NCBI GenBank assembly: GCA_022800525.1 | Contig: JAAWQM010000021.1 | Span: 1 to 43,833, forward strand | DNA: 43,833 nt | Source: Oscillospiraceae bacterium | GTDB taxonomy: Bacteria > Bacillota > Clostridia > Oscillospirales > Oscillospiraceae | Direction of reading: 5' to 3' | Shown: positions 1 through 8,574 of the stretch, one piece after another | Layout: every line of letters starts with the position of its first letter | Numbering within the stretch: the first letter of the stretch is position 1 | The notes under the pieces: generated by a model | Seen by the model: the letters and a program-made list of their open reading frames with translations, nothing else | The model's database searches: none | Told to the model about the DNA's origin: nothing | Made by a program: the position numbers and the translations under genes

Positions 1-1
1 G

Positions 2-1492
2 GTGAAGACCGGCGAAGGCGCGATGCAGGAAATCCAGGACATGCTCAACCGCATGGACTATCTGGCCACCCAGTCCGCCAACGGCACCTACGACAACGAG
101 GTTGACCGTGCCAACCTCCAGAAGGAAGTCAATGCGCTGAAGAGCGAAATCAACCGTATTGCTGATTCCGCCAACTTCAACGGCATCAAGCTTCTGGACG
201 GCTCCTTGGCTGATAAGCAGGTCGCCAGTACGATTGACGTGGGCGGCAATCTGCTGGCCACCAAGTCCCAGGGCAGCAAGGGCAAGTATGAGGCTGATAC
301 AGCGTATTCCACAGGTGCGCTCGGTCTCAAGACTGACGATACCTTTGAGTATACGGTTTCTTTGGATAACGGAGAGTCCTATACCGCCAAGTTCACTGTT
401 GCCAATGACAAGGATGGTAATACGAACCGTCTGATTGCCGAGGATGGTACTGAATACTCCATTACCGCAGGCGGTGCAAAGGGTACTTCCGCTGCGACAG
501 TTGGAGAAATTGACAAGGCCGTTGTTGCAGAACTGAGCAAGACGGCTCTGGGTCAGAGCTTCACGATCACCGCTGCCGCTGCTAAGGTTACCTTAGAGGC
601 GCAGAATGCCGGAACTGATACCCCGGTGGTTAAGGCGATGGACGCTGAATGGACTATCGGTGGTGCTCGGGCAGCAGAACCCAAGATCGGCGTAACTGTT
701 GTGAAAGCTGCTCTGGACGAAGGCAAGGAGATCAAGGCATCTGACATCACTCTCTATGACGGTACCAACTACGATGATGCCGTGTTCACCATTAATGGCA
801 AGAAGTTCGTGATGCTTACGCATGAAAAAGACGGTTCCGCCACTGACTTCATGAATGCTACTAAGGGCCTGGGCAGTGATGTGACCATCTTGGTTGCCCA
901 AGATGGCACCGAAAAGGGTCTTACGACCAATGATGGCAATTTCATTCAGAACTGCAAGAAGATCGAGGAAGTCACCGGCTTGAAGGTCTCCGATGCCGTT
1001 GATGAACAAACTTTGAATCCTGCTGGTGCTGCCCAGGTTGGCCCTGACGCCGGCGAGGGTATCCGTCTGACCCTGGGCAAGGGCACCACTGGCGGCGGCC
1101 TGACCCTCCAGATCGGCGACACGGCTGATTCCTTCAACCAGATGAAGGTTGCCGTGGGCGATATGCACACCAAGGCCATGGGCATTGCCGATGTGGATAT
1201 CAGCAACCAGGACGGCGCTGCTGCTGCCATCCAGACCATCAAGGACGCGATCAACTATGTTTCCGGCGTGCGCGGCGACCTGGGCGCGGTCCAGAACCGT
1301 CTGGAGCACACTCAGAACAACCTGTCCGTGATGGCCGAGAACATCCAGGACGCTGAGTCCACCATCCGCGACACTGACGTTGCCGAGGAAATGATGAGCT
1401 ACGTCAAGAACAATATCCTGGTTCAGTCCGCCCAGGCCATGCTGGCCCAGGCCAACCAGGTTCCCCAGGGCGTTCTCCAGCTGCTGGGCTGA
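2..1492 (+). CDS. Flagellin, 5' end cut by the window edge
   Basis: Structural subunit of the flagellar filament, exported through the flagellar type III apparatus. The window opens inside the gene: the first visible residues (TGEGAMQEIQDMLNRM) correspond to about residue 75 of a normal flagellin, so the D0 helix and part of D1 are missing only because of the window edge. Visible residues 1-68 are the conserved N-terminal D1 segment ending in NGIKLLDGS. Residues about 70-385 are the variable outer domain, and residues about 390-496 are the C-terminal D1/D0 helices, ending in the usual flagellin pattern (ILVQSAQAMLAQANQ, then VLQLLG). The upstream GTG in frame is not a real start. A strong intrinsic terminator follows. 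No other flagellar gene is visible here, and the variable domain gives no hint of function. The family assignment is certain. Confidence 0.97.
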   Translation: MKTGEGAMQEIQDMLNRMDYLATQSANGTYDNEVDRANLQKEVNALKSEINRIADSANFNGIKLLDGSLADKQVASTIDVGGNLLATKSQGSKGKYEADTAYSTGALGLKTDDTFEYTVSLDNGESYTAKFTVANDKDGNTNRLIAEDGTEYSITAGGAKGTSAATVGEIDKAVVAELSKTALGQSFTITAAAAKVTLEAQNAGTDTPVVKAMDAEWTIGGARAAEPKIGVTVVKAALDEGKEIKASDITLYDGTNYDDAVFTINGKKFVMLTHEKDGSATDFMNATKGLGSDVTILVAQDGTEKGLTTNDGNFIQNCKKIEEVTGLKVSDAVDEQTLNPAGAAQVGPDAGEGIRLTLGKGTTGGGLTLQIGDTADSFNQMKVAVGDMHTKAMGIADVDISNQDGAAAAIQTIKDAINYVSGVRGDLGAVQNRLEHTQNNLSVMAENIQDAESTIRDTDVAEEMMSYVKNNILVQSAQAMLAQANQVPQGVLQLLG

Positions 1493-1526
1493 TTTCTCAA
1501 AAACTGAGATTGCCGCAATATTTTTT

Positions 1527-1560
1527 GGGGCCGGGCTTATTGCCCGGCCCCTTTCTTTTC
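1527..1560 (+). terminator. Intrinsic terminator after flagellin
   Basis: A perfect 10-bp stem (GGGGCCGGGC, 1527-1536, with GCCCGGCCCC, 1542-1551) and 5-nt loop is followed by TTTCTTTT. It lies 35 nt after the flagellin stop codon. Confidence 0.93.
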
Positions 1561-1718
1561 AACGGAAGTGTATCCCAGCTTTTGCGCAGCTTCCAGGGAC
1601 CGGTGATGACCGGCCTGCTGTTCCTTCTGGCGCAGAAGCGGCGGAGGCTGGCGTGACAGCTTTGCGGCTGCAGCGGGTGTGAAATTGAGCGGACCGCTCC
1701 GCAATGCATAGTTCATCC

Positions 1719-3017
1719 TCAAATGATGCAGCCGTTTGCCACAAGCGTCCGGCGGAGCGCGTCCACATGCAGCGTGTGTACAGTACATTTGCCAGAGCTG
1801 CACAGCGCGGCTGCCGTACCGGCGGCTTCTCCGGTCGCCATGGCGGTACCCTGGATTCGGATTGTGGCGTGGGCCATGCTGTCGGCAGAGAGAATCCGGC
1901 CCGCAGCCAGAAGATTATCCAGAGCGGGGGAGATCATGGCGCGGTAGGGAATATGACCGGAGTGGGGCATCTCCGTCAGCGTCTGTTCGCCTGCCGAGGG
2001 GGCATGGATGTCCACCGGGTGGGCGTTGCGGGCAACGCTGTCCGGGAAATCGACTCCCGCCAGAAGCTCTTCGCCGGTTAAGGTATGTACGCCAACCAGA
2101 TGCCGTCCTTCCCGGGTCCCAGCGCTGACGGCGGTACTGTCGATCACACAGTTCCGGAACTCCGGATACCGCTCCCGCAGCAGCTTCACCAGAGTAAAGA
2201 TGTCCTCCCGCAGCTGGAATTCGCCTCTGGCGAATTCCCGGTTATCCAGAATGCTGGCGGTGCTGCGGGTAATGTTTACAGTAATCCGGTCGCCCTTGAC
2301 CAGGGTATTGAACCAGGGACCGCAGAAATTGGGGCAGCGGCCCTCCTTATATAAAGCGTTCAGGTAACTGTGAATTTCCGTATGAACCGAGCGTCCGTTC
2401 CTGCCGTCGTGACGGATACTGTCCCGAAGCAGGGGCGTGGTCAAGTCCACCTCCGTAAGGGTGAATTCCATGGAGAGAGGCTGGGGACAGGCGAAACGGA
2501 GCATCTCCGCTCCCGCCATAGCGCAAAGATCGCCGTCTCCGGTTGCGTCGACGAAATAATCTCCCTCCAGTGCCTCCGTACCATTTTTGTTCTCGATGAG
2601 GACTGCGCGCACATTCCGGCCGTCTGTGACCGCGCCGGAGAGATAGGAGTTGGTATAGACATCCACCCCGGCATTCAATACCATACGCTGGGCGGCCAGT
2701 TTGTAGTATTCCGGGTCAGTGGAGATATGGCCCCTGGGCAGCTCCACCCGGGCTGCGTTCAGGCGTATAAGCTCCAGAATGAATTCCCAGGGGATGCCGC
2801 CTACCACCCGGACGTTATTATTATAAAAAGCGCTGATAGGCATGACCAATCCGGCGGTTGCCGTTCCGCCCAGAAAGCCGAACCGCTCCACCAGAGCTGT
2901 GCGGCAGCCCTGCCGTGCGGCGGCCACAGCCGCCACCCACCCGGCGGGACCACCGCCGCAGATGACCGCACCGTACTTTCCCACAACAGGGACATCCTTT
3001 TTTACAGATATCTTCAT
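1719..3017 (-). CDS. FAD-dependent oxidoreductase (FAD_oxidored/PF12831 type), copy 1
   Basis: Predicted cytoplasmic FAD-dependent oxidoreductase of 432 residues. The N-terminal dinucleotide-binding motif GGGPAG is at residues 21-26, followed by a GFLGGTATAGLV segment. A second FAD-contact motif (DATGDGDL) lies near the middle, and the C-terminal block runs LLAAGRILSAD to GEAAGTAAAL. There is no signal peptide or Tat motif. The longer reading frame begins at 3113, but the start at 3017 is preferred because AGGAGG (3027-3032) lies 9 nt upstream and the earlier codons overlap the promoter. It is transcribed away from the LacI regulator from a promoter holding the shared operator, so it belongs to the same regulon as the related enzymes at 4677 and 12729. 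The substrate is unknown; sugar or polyol oxidation is inferred from context only. Confidence 0.88.
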   Translation of the reverse strand: MKISVKKDVPVVGKYGAVICGGGPAGWVAAVAAARQGCRTALVERFGFLGGTATAGLVMPISAFYNNNVRVVGGIPWEFILELIRLNAARVELPRGHISTDPEYYKLAAQRMVLNAGVDVYTNSYLSGAVTDGRNVRAVLIENKNGTEALEGDYFVDATGDGDLCAMAGAEMLRFACPQPLSMEFTLTEVDLTTPLLRDSIRHDGRNGRSVHTEIHSYLNALYKEGRCPNFCGPWFNTLVKGDRITVNITRSTASILDNREFARGEFQLREDIFTLVKLLRERYPEFRNCVIDSTAVSAGTREGRHLVGVHTLTGEELLAGVDFPDSVARNAHPVDIHAPSAGEQTLTEMPHSGHIPYRAMISPALDNLLAAGRILSADSMAHATIRIQGTAMATGEAAGTAAALCSSGKCTVHTLHVDALRRTLVANGCII

Positions 3018-3084
3018 GAGAGCTCGCCTCCTATGCTCCACCGCAGACAGATGACCGCGAAAAAATGCTCCGTATTTGACAGAC

Positions 3085-3113
3085 ACCATAGGTTGGAACA
3101 TTCCAAAAGTCAA
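3085..3113 (-). promoter_or_regulatory. Promoter with embedded LacI-type operator, copy 1
   Basis: On the minus strand TTGACT (-35, 3108-3113) and TATGGT (-10, 3085-3090) are 17 bp apart. The spacer contains the palindrome TTGGAATGTTCCAA (3093-3106). It drives the FAD oxidoreductase ending at 1719, with a leader of about 60 nt. The same arrangement recurs at 3203 and 3530. Binding by the adjacent LacI-family protein is inferred. Confidence 0.78.
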
Positions 3114-3202
3114 TAACTATCACATAAATTGCGGATTTTTGGCAAAACATACAAAGAACCCCCGTCCAAATTGTAGGAAACAGAAAAGTGCACAAAAGCA
3201 TA

Positions 3203-3231
3203 TTGACTTTTGGAATGTTCCAAATTAGGAT
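3203..3231 (+). promoter_or_regulatory. Promoter with embedded LacI-type operator, copy 2
   Basis: TTGACT (3203-3208), a 17-bp spacer containing TTGGAATGTTCCAA (3210-3223), then TAGGAT (3226-3231). The 23 bases from 3201 are identical to copy 3 at 3528. The -10 is weaker than in copy 3. It could give a long-leader transcript of the regulator, a small RNA, or serve as an auxiliary operator for looping. Confidence 0.65.
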
Positions 3232-3529
3232 AAGCCATTCCAATCGATAAAATGCGACGTGTTTTTGGAGGAATCCATCAAGGATTGCATGGAGCGTGCC
3301 AAATTTCGTTCGGCTTTGCGGAGTAGAACGGCGCTCATATGGGACGAATGATTGTTGAATATAGAAAAAGATAGGGCATTATCCATGAAAGAAGCCGTCA
3401 CTTTAAACAGTGACGAGCAGATTCAACGGGCTGAAAGAGACTTTTTGTAGGATTATCCAAAAATTTGCCTTCAAAATTGCCAGAAATGGAAAAAAGTGGG
3501 AAGTCGAAGGAAAAATGCCCAAGGCTGTA
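3232..3529. other. Non-coding stretch between two operator promoters
   Basis: This AT-richer interval has no convincing gene. It holds a 7-bp hairpin (CGTCACT 3396-3402 with AGTGACG 3409-3415) without a T run, and a 20-codon frame from 3290 whose GGAGG is too distant. A frame running into the LacI gene from 3410 exists, but it crosses the operator and lacks a good ribosome binding site. Confidence 0.5.
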
Positions 3530-3558
3530 TTGACTTTTGGAATGTTCCAAAATATCAT
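3530..3558 (+). promoter_or_regulatory. Promoter with embedded LacI-type operator, copy 3
   Basis: TTGACT (3530-3535) and TATCAT (3553-3558) are 17 bp apart, with TTGGAATGTTCCAA (3537-3550) filling the spacer. The predicted transcription start is about 20 nt before the ATG at 3584, so this is the likely main promoter of the regulator and of the long catabolic operon after it. An occupied operator here would directly block RNA polymerase. Confidence 0.82.
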
Positions 3559-3583
3559 CCGGAATCATGAGAGGGGGTTAGGG

Positions 3584-4642
3584 ATGGTAACGATCTGGGA
3601 TGTGGCGAGAGCCGCCGGAGTTTCCAAGAGTACGGTCTCTCTGGTTGTGAACAACAGCCCTCTGGTCAAGAAGGAGACGCGGGAAAGAGTTCAGGCCGTG
3701 ATCAAAGCCATGCACTATGTGCCCAACTACAACGCCCGCAGCCTTATCAAAAAAAGCAACAACTGCATCGGCATCGTCCACGCCCTGCGTCACAACCGCG
3801 TATTGAAGCAGGCGTATGAGTGGAATTACGGCCTGGAACAGTTTTCCAAGGACATTGAGGATGGCATTTTTGAGGCCATTATGTCGATTGATTCCGACTC
3901 GGACCTGAGTGTGGTGAAGGAGCACTTCTATTTTTCGCCTGACGCGGGAACGCTGCCCAAAATTTTCCAGAACCACCGTGTGGACGGCGCGATCATACTG
4001 GGCGGCTTTGCCGACGCGGACGCGCAGGCGGTCGTTGAAGCGGTAGAGATTCCTATGGTCCTGGTGACATCGCCGCTGGATGTTACCGGTGTGGATACGG
4101 TCTTTCATGATCCGCTGGCGGGGAGTTATTTGGCGATGCGGGAATTCATCCGAACCGGACACCGGCATATCTGCCTGCTCAACTGCCCCAGAAGCTACCA
4201 GGTGTGGCCAAAGCGCATTGAAGGAGTCCGCAGGGCGGCCAAGGAGTATCGCTATTCTCTGGAGGAGGAACTGCTGCTTGCCGCAGAGGAAAACACGGCG
4301 GAAAGTGCGCACCGGGAATTTTCCGGGCTTCTGCGCGGCGGGCGGATGCCGGACGCGGTGCTCGCCGCTAACGGTGAAATGGCGCTGGGGGTATTGCGGT
4401 GCCTCTATGAGCGGCGGCTGAGGGTTCCGGATGATATTTCGCTCATCTGCTATGAGGACTCCAGCCTGTGCGGTAACATTTCTCCGGCAATGAGCGCAAT
4501 CAATATCCAGAAGGAGCTTATCGGGCGCACAGCCCTCGGATTTTTGCTGGACCGGATCAATTCACCCAAGCTGCCCGCCAGATCGGTGGTGATTGAACCG
4601 CACCTGACCATGCGCGCCAGTGTGCTGGACCGGCGAAAGTGA
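3584..4642 (+). CDS. LacI-family transcriptional regulator
   Basis: DNA-binding sugar-responsive regulator, 352 residues, the normal LacI/GalR length. Residues 2-50 form the HTH and hinge (TIWDVARAAGVSKSTVSLVV, then a YVPNYNARSL hinge). The rest matches the periplasmic-binding-protein-like effector domain, with a late segment (LICYEDSSLCGNISPAMSAI) typical of the family. The start at 3584 is chosen because the HTH begins there, GAGGGGG lies just upstream, and the promoter at 3530-3558 would start transcription about 20 nt before it; a longer in-frame reading from 3410 is rejected. It is the first gene of the operon, and its own promoter carries the palindrome that also controls the divergent oxidoreductase, which implies autorepression. 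The effector is unknown. Confidence 0.93.
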   Translation: MVTIWDVARAAGVSKSTVSLVVNNSPLVKKETRERVQAVIKAMHYVPNYNARSLIKKSNNCIGIVHALRHNRVLKQAYEWNYGLEQFSKDIEDGIFEAIMSIDSDSDLSVVKEHFYFSPDAGTLPKIFQNHRVDGAIILGGFADADAQAVVEAVEIPMVLVTSPLDVTGVDTVFHDPLAGSYLAMREFIRTGHRHICLLNCPRSYQVWPKRIEGVRRAAKEYRYSLEEELLLAAEENTAESAHREFSGLLRGGRMPDAVLAANGEMALGVLRCLYERRLRVPDDISLICYEDSSLCGNISPAMSAINIQKELIGRTALGFLLDRINSPKLPARSVVIEPHLTMRASVLDRRK

Positions 4643-4676
4643 GAAAATCAAACGGAAAATGGAGGAGGAGAAGGAT

Positions 4677-6062
4677 ATGATGAAATCAACCTGCGTTGGA
4701 GATACAGATTGGACATGCTCTGCGGATGTACTGGTGGTTGGCGGCGGTACCGCTGGAATCTGCGCCGCCATTGCGGCGGCACGGAGCGGGGCGAAGACGC
4801 TGTTGATTGAGCAGAACGGCTTTTCCGGCGGCATGGCTACGGCGGGACTGGTGGGGCCGTTTATGACGTGCTACGATAAATCCGGCCAGGTAATGATTAT
4901 CCGGGGCCTTTTTAAAGAGCTGGTGGAACGGCTGACAGAACGGGGCGGCGCAATCCATCCTGCGCTGGTCCGCAGCGGAACCCCCTATACATCCTGGATT
5001 GTTGAGGGCCATGACCACTGTACCCCCTTTGATGCGGAGCTGCTGAAGGTCCTGCTGGACGACATGCTTCAGGAGGCTGGCGTGGAGGTCCTGTACCATA
5101 CCAGTTTTCTCCGTCCTGTTCTGGAGGGAGACCGGCTGGCGGGCGTGGAGGCGATGGGCCGGGAAGGCCCTGGGACGATCCGCGCTTCCGTCACCATTGA
5201 CTGTACCGGCGACGGCGATGTGGCTTACCGGGCCGGGGTTCCCTGCCAGAAGGGAAACGGCGAGGGTACGATGCAGCCCGCCTCCATGTTCTTCCGGATC
5301 AACAACGTGGACAGCCAGGCCCTGGAAGCGGATATTGAAAAAAACAGAGACAACTTCTACCGCAAGGATGGCGTGAACTACCGCAGCCTCCATTGGCGGG
5401 TCAGCGAGGCCCGGGAGGCTGGAGACTGGCCGCTGGACCGTGTGTCCATTGGGATTTTCCGCTGTGTACGGGAGGACGAGTGGGCGGTGAATGCCTCTCG
5501 GATTATGGGGGTGGATTCTACCGGCTCCCGGAGCCTTACCCGCGGCGAGATCGTAGGGCGGCGGCAGGTGCAGATCATCATGCGTTTCCTCAACAAGTAC
5601 GTCCCGGGCTGTGGGAACGCCCGGCTGATGTCCACCGGGTCCACGCTGGGGATCCGGGAGAGCCGTCATATCGAAGGGGAGTACACCCTCACGCTGGACG
5701 ACGTGCTGGAAGGAAAAACACCGGAGGATGCGGTGGTCCTTTGCGCGAATTCCGTGGACATACATGGGCGCTACGGTCCCAGGAGCAGTGAGTACATCAC
5801 CGTACAGAAGGGGGAATACTACGGCATCCCCTACCGCTGCCTGATACCCCGGAAGATCGACGGACTGCTGGCGGCGGGGCGATGTCTGTCGGCCCAGTCC
5901 GAGGCGGCGGGAGCCGTGCGGGTCATGCCGCCCTGCATGGCGATGGGACAGGCGGCGGGGACTGCGGCGGCGCTGGCTGCACAAAAGGGCATCCCCCCCA
6001 GGAAGCTTGATGCAAAGGAGCTCTGTGCCAAGCTCCGGCGGGACGGCGTTTTTCTGGCATAA
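4677..6062 (+). CDS. FAD-dependent oxidoreductase (FAD_oxidored/PF12831 type), copy 2
   Basis: Second enzyme of this family in the locus, 461 residues, with no signal peptide. The Rossmann motif GGGTAG is at residues 22-27, followed by GFSGGMATAGLV. The middle motif CTGDGDVAYRAG and the C-terminal block LLAAGRCLSAQS to GQAAGTAAAL complete the FAD site. A GGAGGAGGAG ribosome binding site (4661-4670) lies 6 nt before the ATG at 4677; earlier in-frame ATGs overlap the regulator's end and are not favoured. It follows lacI by 34 nt in the same operon. It is distinct in sequence from copies 1 and 3, which suggests different substrates or successive steps rather than recent duplication. Substrate unknown. 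Confidence 0.88.
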   Translation: MMKSTCVGDTDWTCSADVLVVGGGTAGICAAIAAARSGAKTLLIEQNGFSGGMATAGLVGPFMTCYDKSGQVMIIRGLFKELVERLTERGGAIHPALVRSGTPYTSWIVEGHDHCTPFDAELLKVLLDDMLQEAGVEVLYHTSFLRPVLEGDRLAGVEAMGREGPGTIRASVTIDCTGDGDVAYRAGVPCQKGNGEGTMQPASMFFRINNVDSQALEADIEKNRDNFYRKDGVNYRSLHWRVSEAREAGDWPLDRVSIGIFRCVREDEWAVNASRIMGVDSTGSRSLTRGEIVGRRQVQIIMRFLNKYVPGCGNARLMSTGSTLGIRESRHIEGEYTLTLDDVLEGKTPEDAVVLCANSVDIHGRYGPRSSEYITVQKGEYYGIPYRCLIPRKIDGLLAAGRCLSAQSEAAGAVRVMPPCMAMGQAAGTAAALAAQKGIPPRKLDAKELCAKLRRDGVFLA

Positions 6063-6115
6063 ATCTGTATTAGAAGCGTTGGGCTTTTAATAAATAAAAA
6101 TTATGGAGGAGCATT

Positions 6116-7555
6116 ATGAAAAAGTTATTATCACTGGCCCTTGCACTGGTACTGGTTTTGGGATTGTGTGCCTGCAGCAACGACGGCCAGCCCGCCGGCG
6201 ATGATACTCCTGGGCAGAAGGTTGACCCTCCTTCCGCGCCTTCCGATCAGAACACTGGCACAGTGGCCGATGCAAACAAGGATTCGGACATCTACTCCTG
6301 GATTCCTGTGGAGGACACTAATTTGTCTGGGAGCGTACGTTTCTATGTTCCTTTTGGCGGCGACCAGGGAATGAACGACATGATTGCTGAGTTCAACGAG
6401 ATGTATCCCAACATTACTGTGGAGCTGAACACCTACAGCAACAACGCTGACGGCAATATCGCCCTGAATACCGCCATTATGGCTGGCGAATGCGATGTGG
6501 TCGCCTCTTTTGAGATTCACAACCTGATGAACCGCCTGAATAACGGCCTGTATCTGGACCTGACCGACCGGGTAGCGGAGGAAAACATTTCTCTTGTCGA
6601 TAACTGGGGCACCGAGGCGTACAATGTCGGTGGCAAGACCTATGTGTTTCCCTGCGGCGGCCTGACGCACTATGTGGCGATCAACATGACCGCCTGGGAG
6701 GCTGCCGGACTGGGCAGCCTGCCCACCGCATGGACCTGGGACGAGTACATTGAGGCTTCCCGCGCCATGACCGAGTACAACGCCGACGGCTCCACAAAGG
6801 TGTACGGCGGATCCAATTATCAGGTTATTACGGATCTGATGGATATGGTTTATCAGGTCAATGGCTGCAACCGCTTCTACAATGCGGACGGCACCTGCAT
6901 TTTTGATTCGGACATGGTCAAGCAGCAGATCCAGAAGTACATTGACGCGGAGAACGAGGGTGTATGGTTCTCTCTGGATGCTTACCGGGCTGATAACGAG
7001 AAGACTTGGTTCACGTATACCGATGGCCGCGTCAATTCCTCTGTCAGCTGCAATCTGGCGCGTTTTCTCCGGGACACCGCAAACTATCCGATGGATTTCA
7101 TTACCGGCATCGCGCCCTATCCCACTGTGGAGGCCGGACAGACCAACTATGAGTCCGGTGTGAACTATTTCTCCTTTGCAGGTATTACCCGCGGCTGCCA
7201 GGACGAGGAGGCGGCCTGGGCCTTTGTGAAGTGGTACTCCACCTACGGCTCCAAGTACCTGACGATCGCCGGCCATCAGTCCACTTGGGCGGGGACAGAT
7301 CCGAACAGTCTGGTCTCCCTCATTTTCGGCTCTGAGGAGGAGGCGGCCAAGATCGTGGATGTGGCTTCCTTTAAACAGTTCGTGGGCAACCCCTCCAATC
7401 CGTCTTCCTATGACAACATCTCCTATGCCTACTCTGAGCTGGTATCCATCTGGGAAGAGTATGTCATGTACGCGTTTACCGGCGATATGACCGTGGAGGA
7501 TGCTCTGAACGAAGCGGCCCGTCTGGGTAACGAAGCGATCAACGCGGCAAAATAA
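6116..7555 (+). CDS. ABC transporter sugar-binding lipoprotein
   Basis: Extracellular solute-binding protein of the family-1 (UgpB/MalE-like) type, 479 residues. The lipoprotein signal peptide ends in LCAC, with Cys20 as the probable lipidated residue. A Ser/Pro/Asp-rich linker to about residue 65 tethers the binding domain, which starts near SGSVRFYVPFGGDQGMNDMI and contains the typical EFNEMYPNITVEL motif. GGAGGAG lies just before the ATG. It is followed by an inter-gene hairpin and then its two permeases; no ATPase gene is in the window, so a shared MsmK-type ATPase encoded elsewhere is likely. It should capture the carbohydrate substrate of the locus; the ligand cannot be deduced from the sequence. 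Confidence 0.92.
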   Translation: MKKLLSLALALVLVLGLCACSNDGQPAGDDTPGQKVDPPSAPSDQNTGTVADANKDSDIYSWIPVEDTNLSGSVRFYVPFGGDQGMNDMIAEFNEMYPNITVELNTYSNNADGNIALNTAIMAGECDVVASFEIHNLMNRLNNGLYLDLTDRVAEENISLVDNWGTEAYNVGGKTYVFPCGGLTHYVAINMTAWEAAGLGSLPTAWTWDEYIEASRAMTEYNADGSTKVYGGSNYQVITDLMDMVYQVNGCNRFYNADGTCIFDSDMVKQQIQKYIDAENEGVWFSLDAYRADNEKTWFTYTDGRVNSSVSCNLARFLRDTANYPMDFITGIAPYPTVEAGQTNYESGVNYFSFAGITRGCQDEEAAWAFVKWYSTYGSKYLTIAGHQSTWAGTDPNSLVSLIFGSEEEAAKIVDVASFKQFVGNPSNPSSYDNISYAYSELVSIWEEYVMYAFTGDMTVEDALNEAARLGNEAINAAK

Positions 7556-7591
7556 GTATTCCGCAAAAAGCTGGAATTCGCGCGGTCTTCT

Positions 7592-7619
7592 CGGGAGAGG
7601 GGGGCATCCCCCTCTCCCG
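7592..7619 (+). terminator. Inter-gene hairpin after binding-protein gene
   Basis: A perfect 12-bp stem (CGGGAGAGGGGG, 7592-7603, with its complement 7608-7619) has loop GCAT. No T run follows, so it is better read as a partial attenuator or 3' mRNA stabiliser. Such an element would raise binding-protein output above permease output. Confidence 0.7.
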
Positions 7620-7676
7620 GTCATAAAAAGCAGTCCGCAGAAGAGGTATCAATTCTATAAGAGTGAGGACAAGCTT

Positions 7677-8558
7677 ATGAAAAAACGAAATGAAACATTG
7701 GTAGGGTACGCTTTTGTTGCGCCTGCTTTGATTGTGTTTGTCGCTCTGGTGGCATTTCCCCTGCTCTTTTCAATTTTTCTCTCTTTTACAGAGTGGAATT
7801 TTCTGTCCGGCTGGGATAACATCAAGTTTGCCGGCCTGAATAATTTCCGGAAGCTGTTGGCGGATAACGGGTTCAGATGGGGATTGAAGAATACCTTCAT
7901 TTATACGGCCGCTGTTGTCCCTGCCTCCATCATCATCGCCCTGGTGCTGGCGTATCTGCTCAACGATAAGGTTTATACGAAAAAAACGCTGCGCCTGTGC
8001 TTTTTTATCCCGTATATCTCTAATGCAGTCGCTCTGGCTGCGGTATTCAAGGCCATGTTCCGGGAGGATGGCGTCATCAACTACATTTTGATGCGCTTTT
8101 TCGGGATGCAAGAGGCGATCCGGTGGTTCACCAACTCGCAATTCAACAAGATTCCAATTATCATTTTTGTCATCTGGGTACAAATCGGCTTTGAATTGAT
8201 TATCTACATGGCCGCGCTTCAAAATGTGCCCCGCGAACTTTATGAGGCGGCGGAGCTTGATGGGGCGACGCCCTGGAAAAAATTCTGGAGGATCACCTTC
8301 CCGCTGATTTCGCCCACGACGTTCTATTTGGTGGTTGTCCAGCTGATCGCAGTCTTCAAGATCTTTTCCGCAATTGATGTCATGAACTTTGGGCAGACAG
8401 CCTATTCCAACACCTCCATTGTGGTGGAGATTTATAAGAACGCATTTCAGCACTATAACTTTGGGTACGCCAGCGCGGAGTCCCTGGTTCTTCTGGTCAT
8501 TATAATCATTGCCACAGCGATTAATTTTATCGGCCAGAAGAAGTGGGTCCACTATTGA
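7677..8558 (+). CDS. ABC sugar transporter permease (MalF/UgpA type)
   Basis: Inner-membrane permease subunit, 293 residues, with about six transmembrane helices. The first helix is within residues 9-35 (YAFVAPALIVFVALVAFPLL). The cytoplasmic EAA loop that docks on the ATPase is visible as EAAELDGATPWKKFW followed by RITFPL, about residue 195. It forms the translocation channel with the next gene and receives substrate from the lipoprotein encoded upstream. The ATG follows a modest ribosome binding site (GAGTGAGGAC). The downstream permease begins 16 nt after the stop. Confidence 0.93.
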   Translation: MKKRNETLVGYAFVAPALIVFVALVAFPLLFSIFLSFTEWNFLSGWDNIKFAGLNNFRKLLADNGFRWGLKNTFIYTAAVVPASIIIALVLAYLLNDKVYTKKTLRLCFFIPYISNAVALAAVFKAMFREDGVINYILMRFFGMQEAIRWFTNSQFNKIPIIIFVIWVQIGFELIIYMAALQNVPRELYEAAELDGATPWKKFWRITFPLISPTTFYLVVVQLIAVFKIFSAIDVMNFGQTAYSNTSIVVEIYKNAFQHYNFGYASAESLVLLVIIIIATAINFIGQKKWVHY

Positions 8559-8574
8559 CAGGAGGGAGGACACG

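Noticed and set aside
3410-3583. Longer N terminus for the LacI protein
   Set aside because: It would place the operator and -10 box inside the coding sequence and add residues before a normal HTH start.
4686-5984. 432-codon minus-strand frame
   Set aside because: Antisense shadow of the second FAD oxidoreductase.
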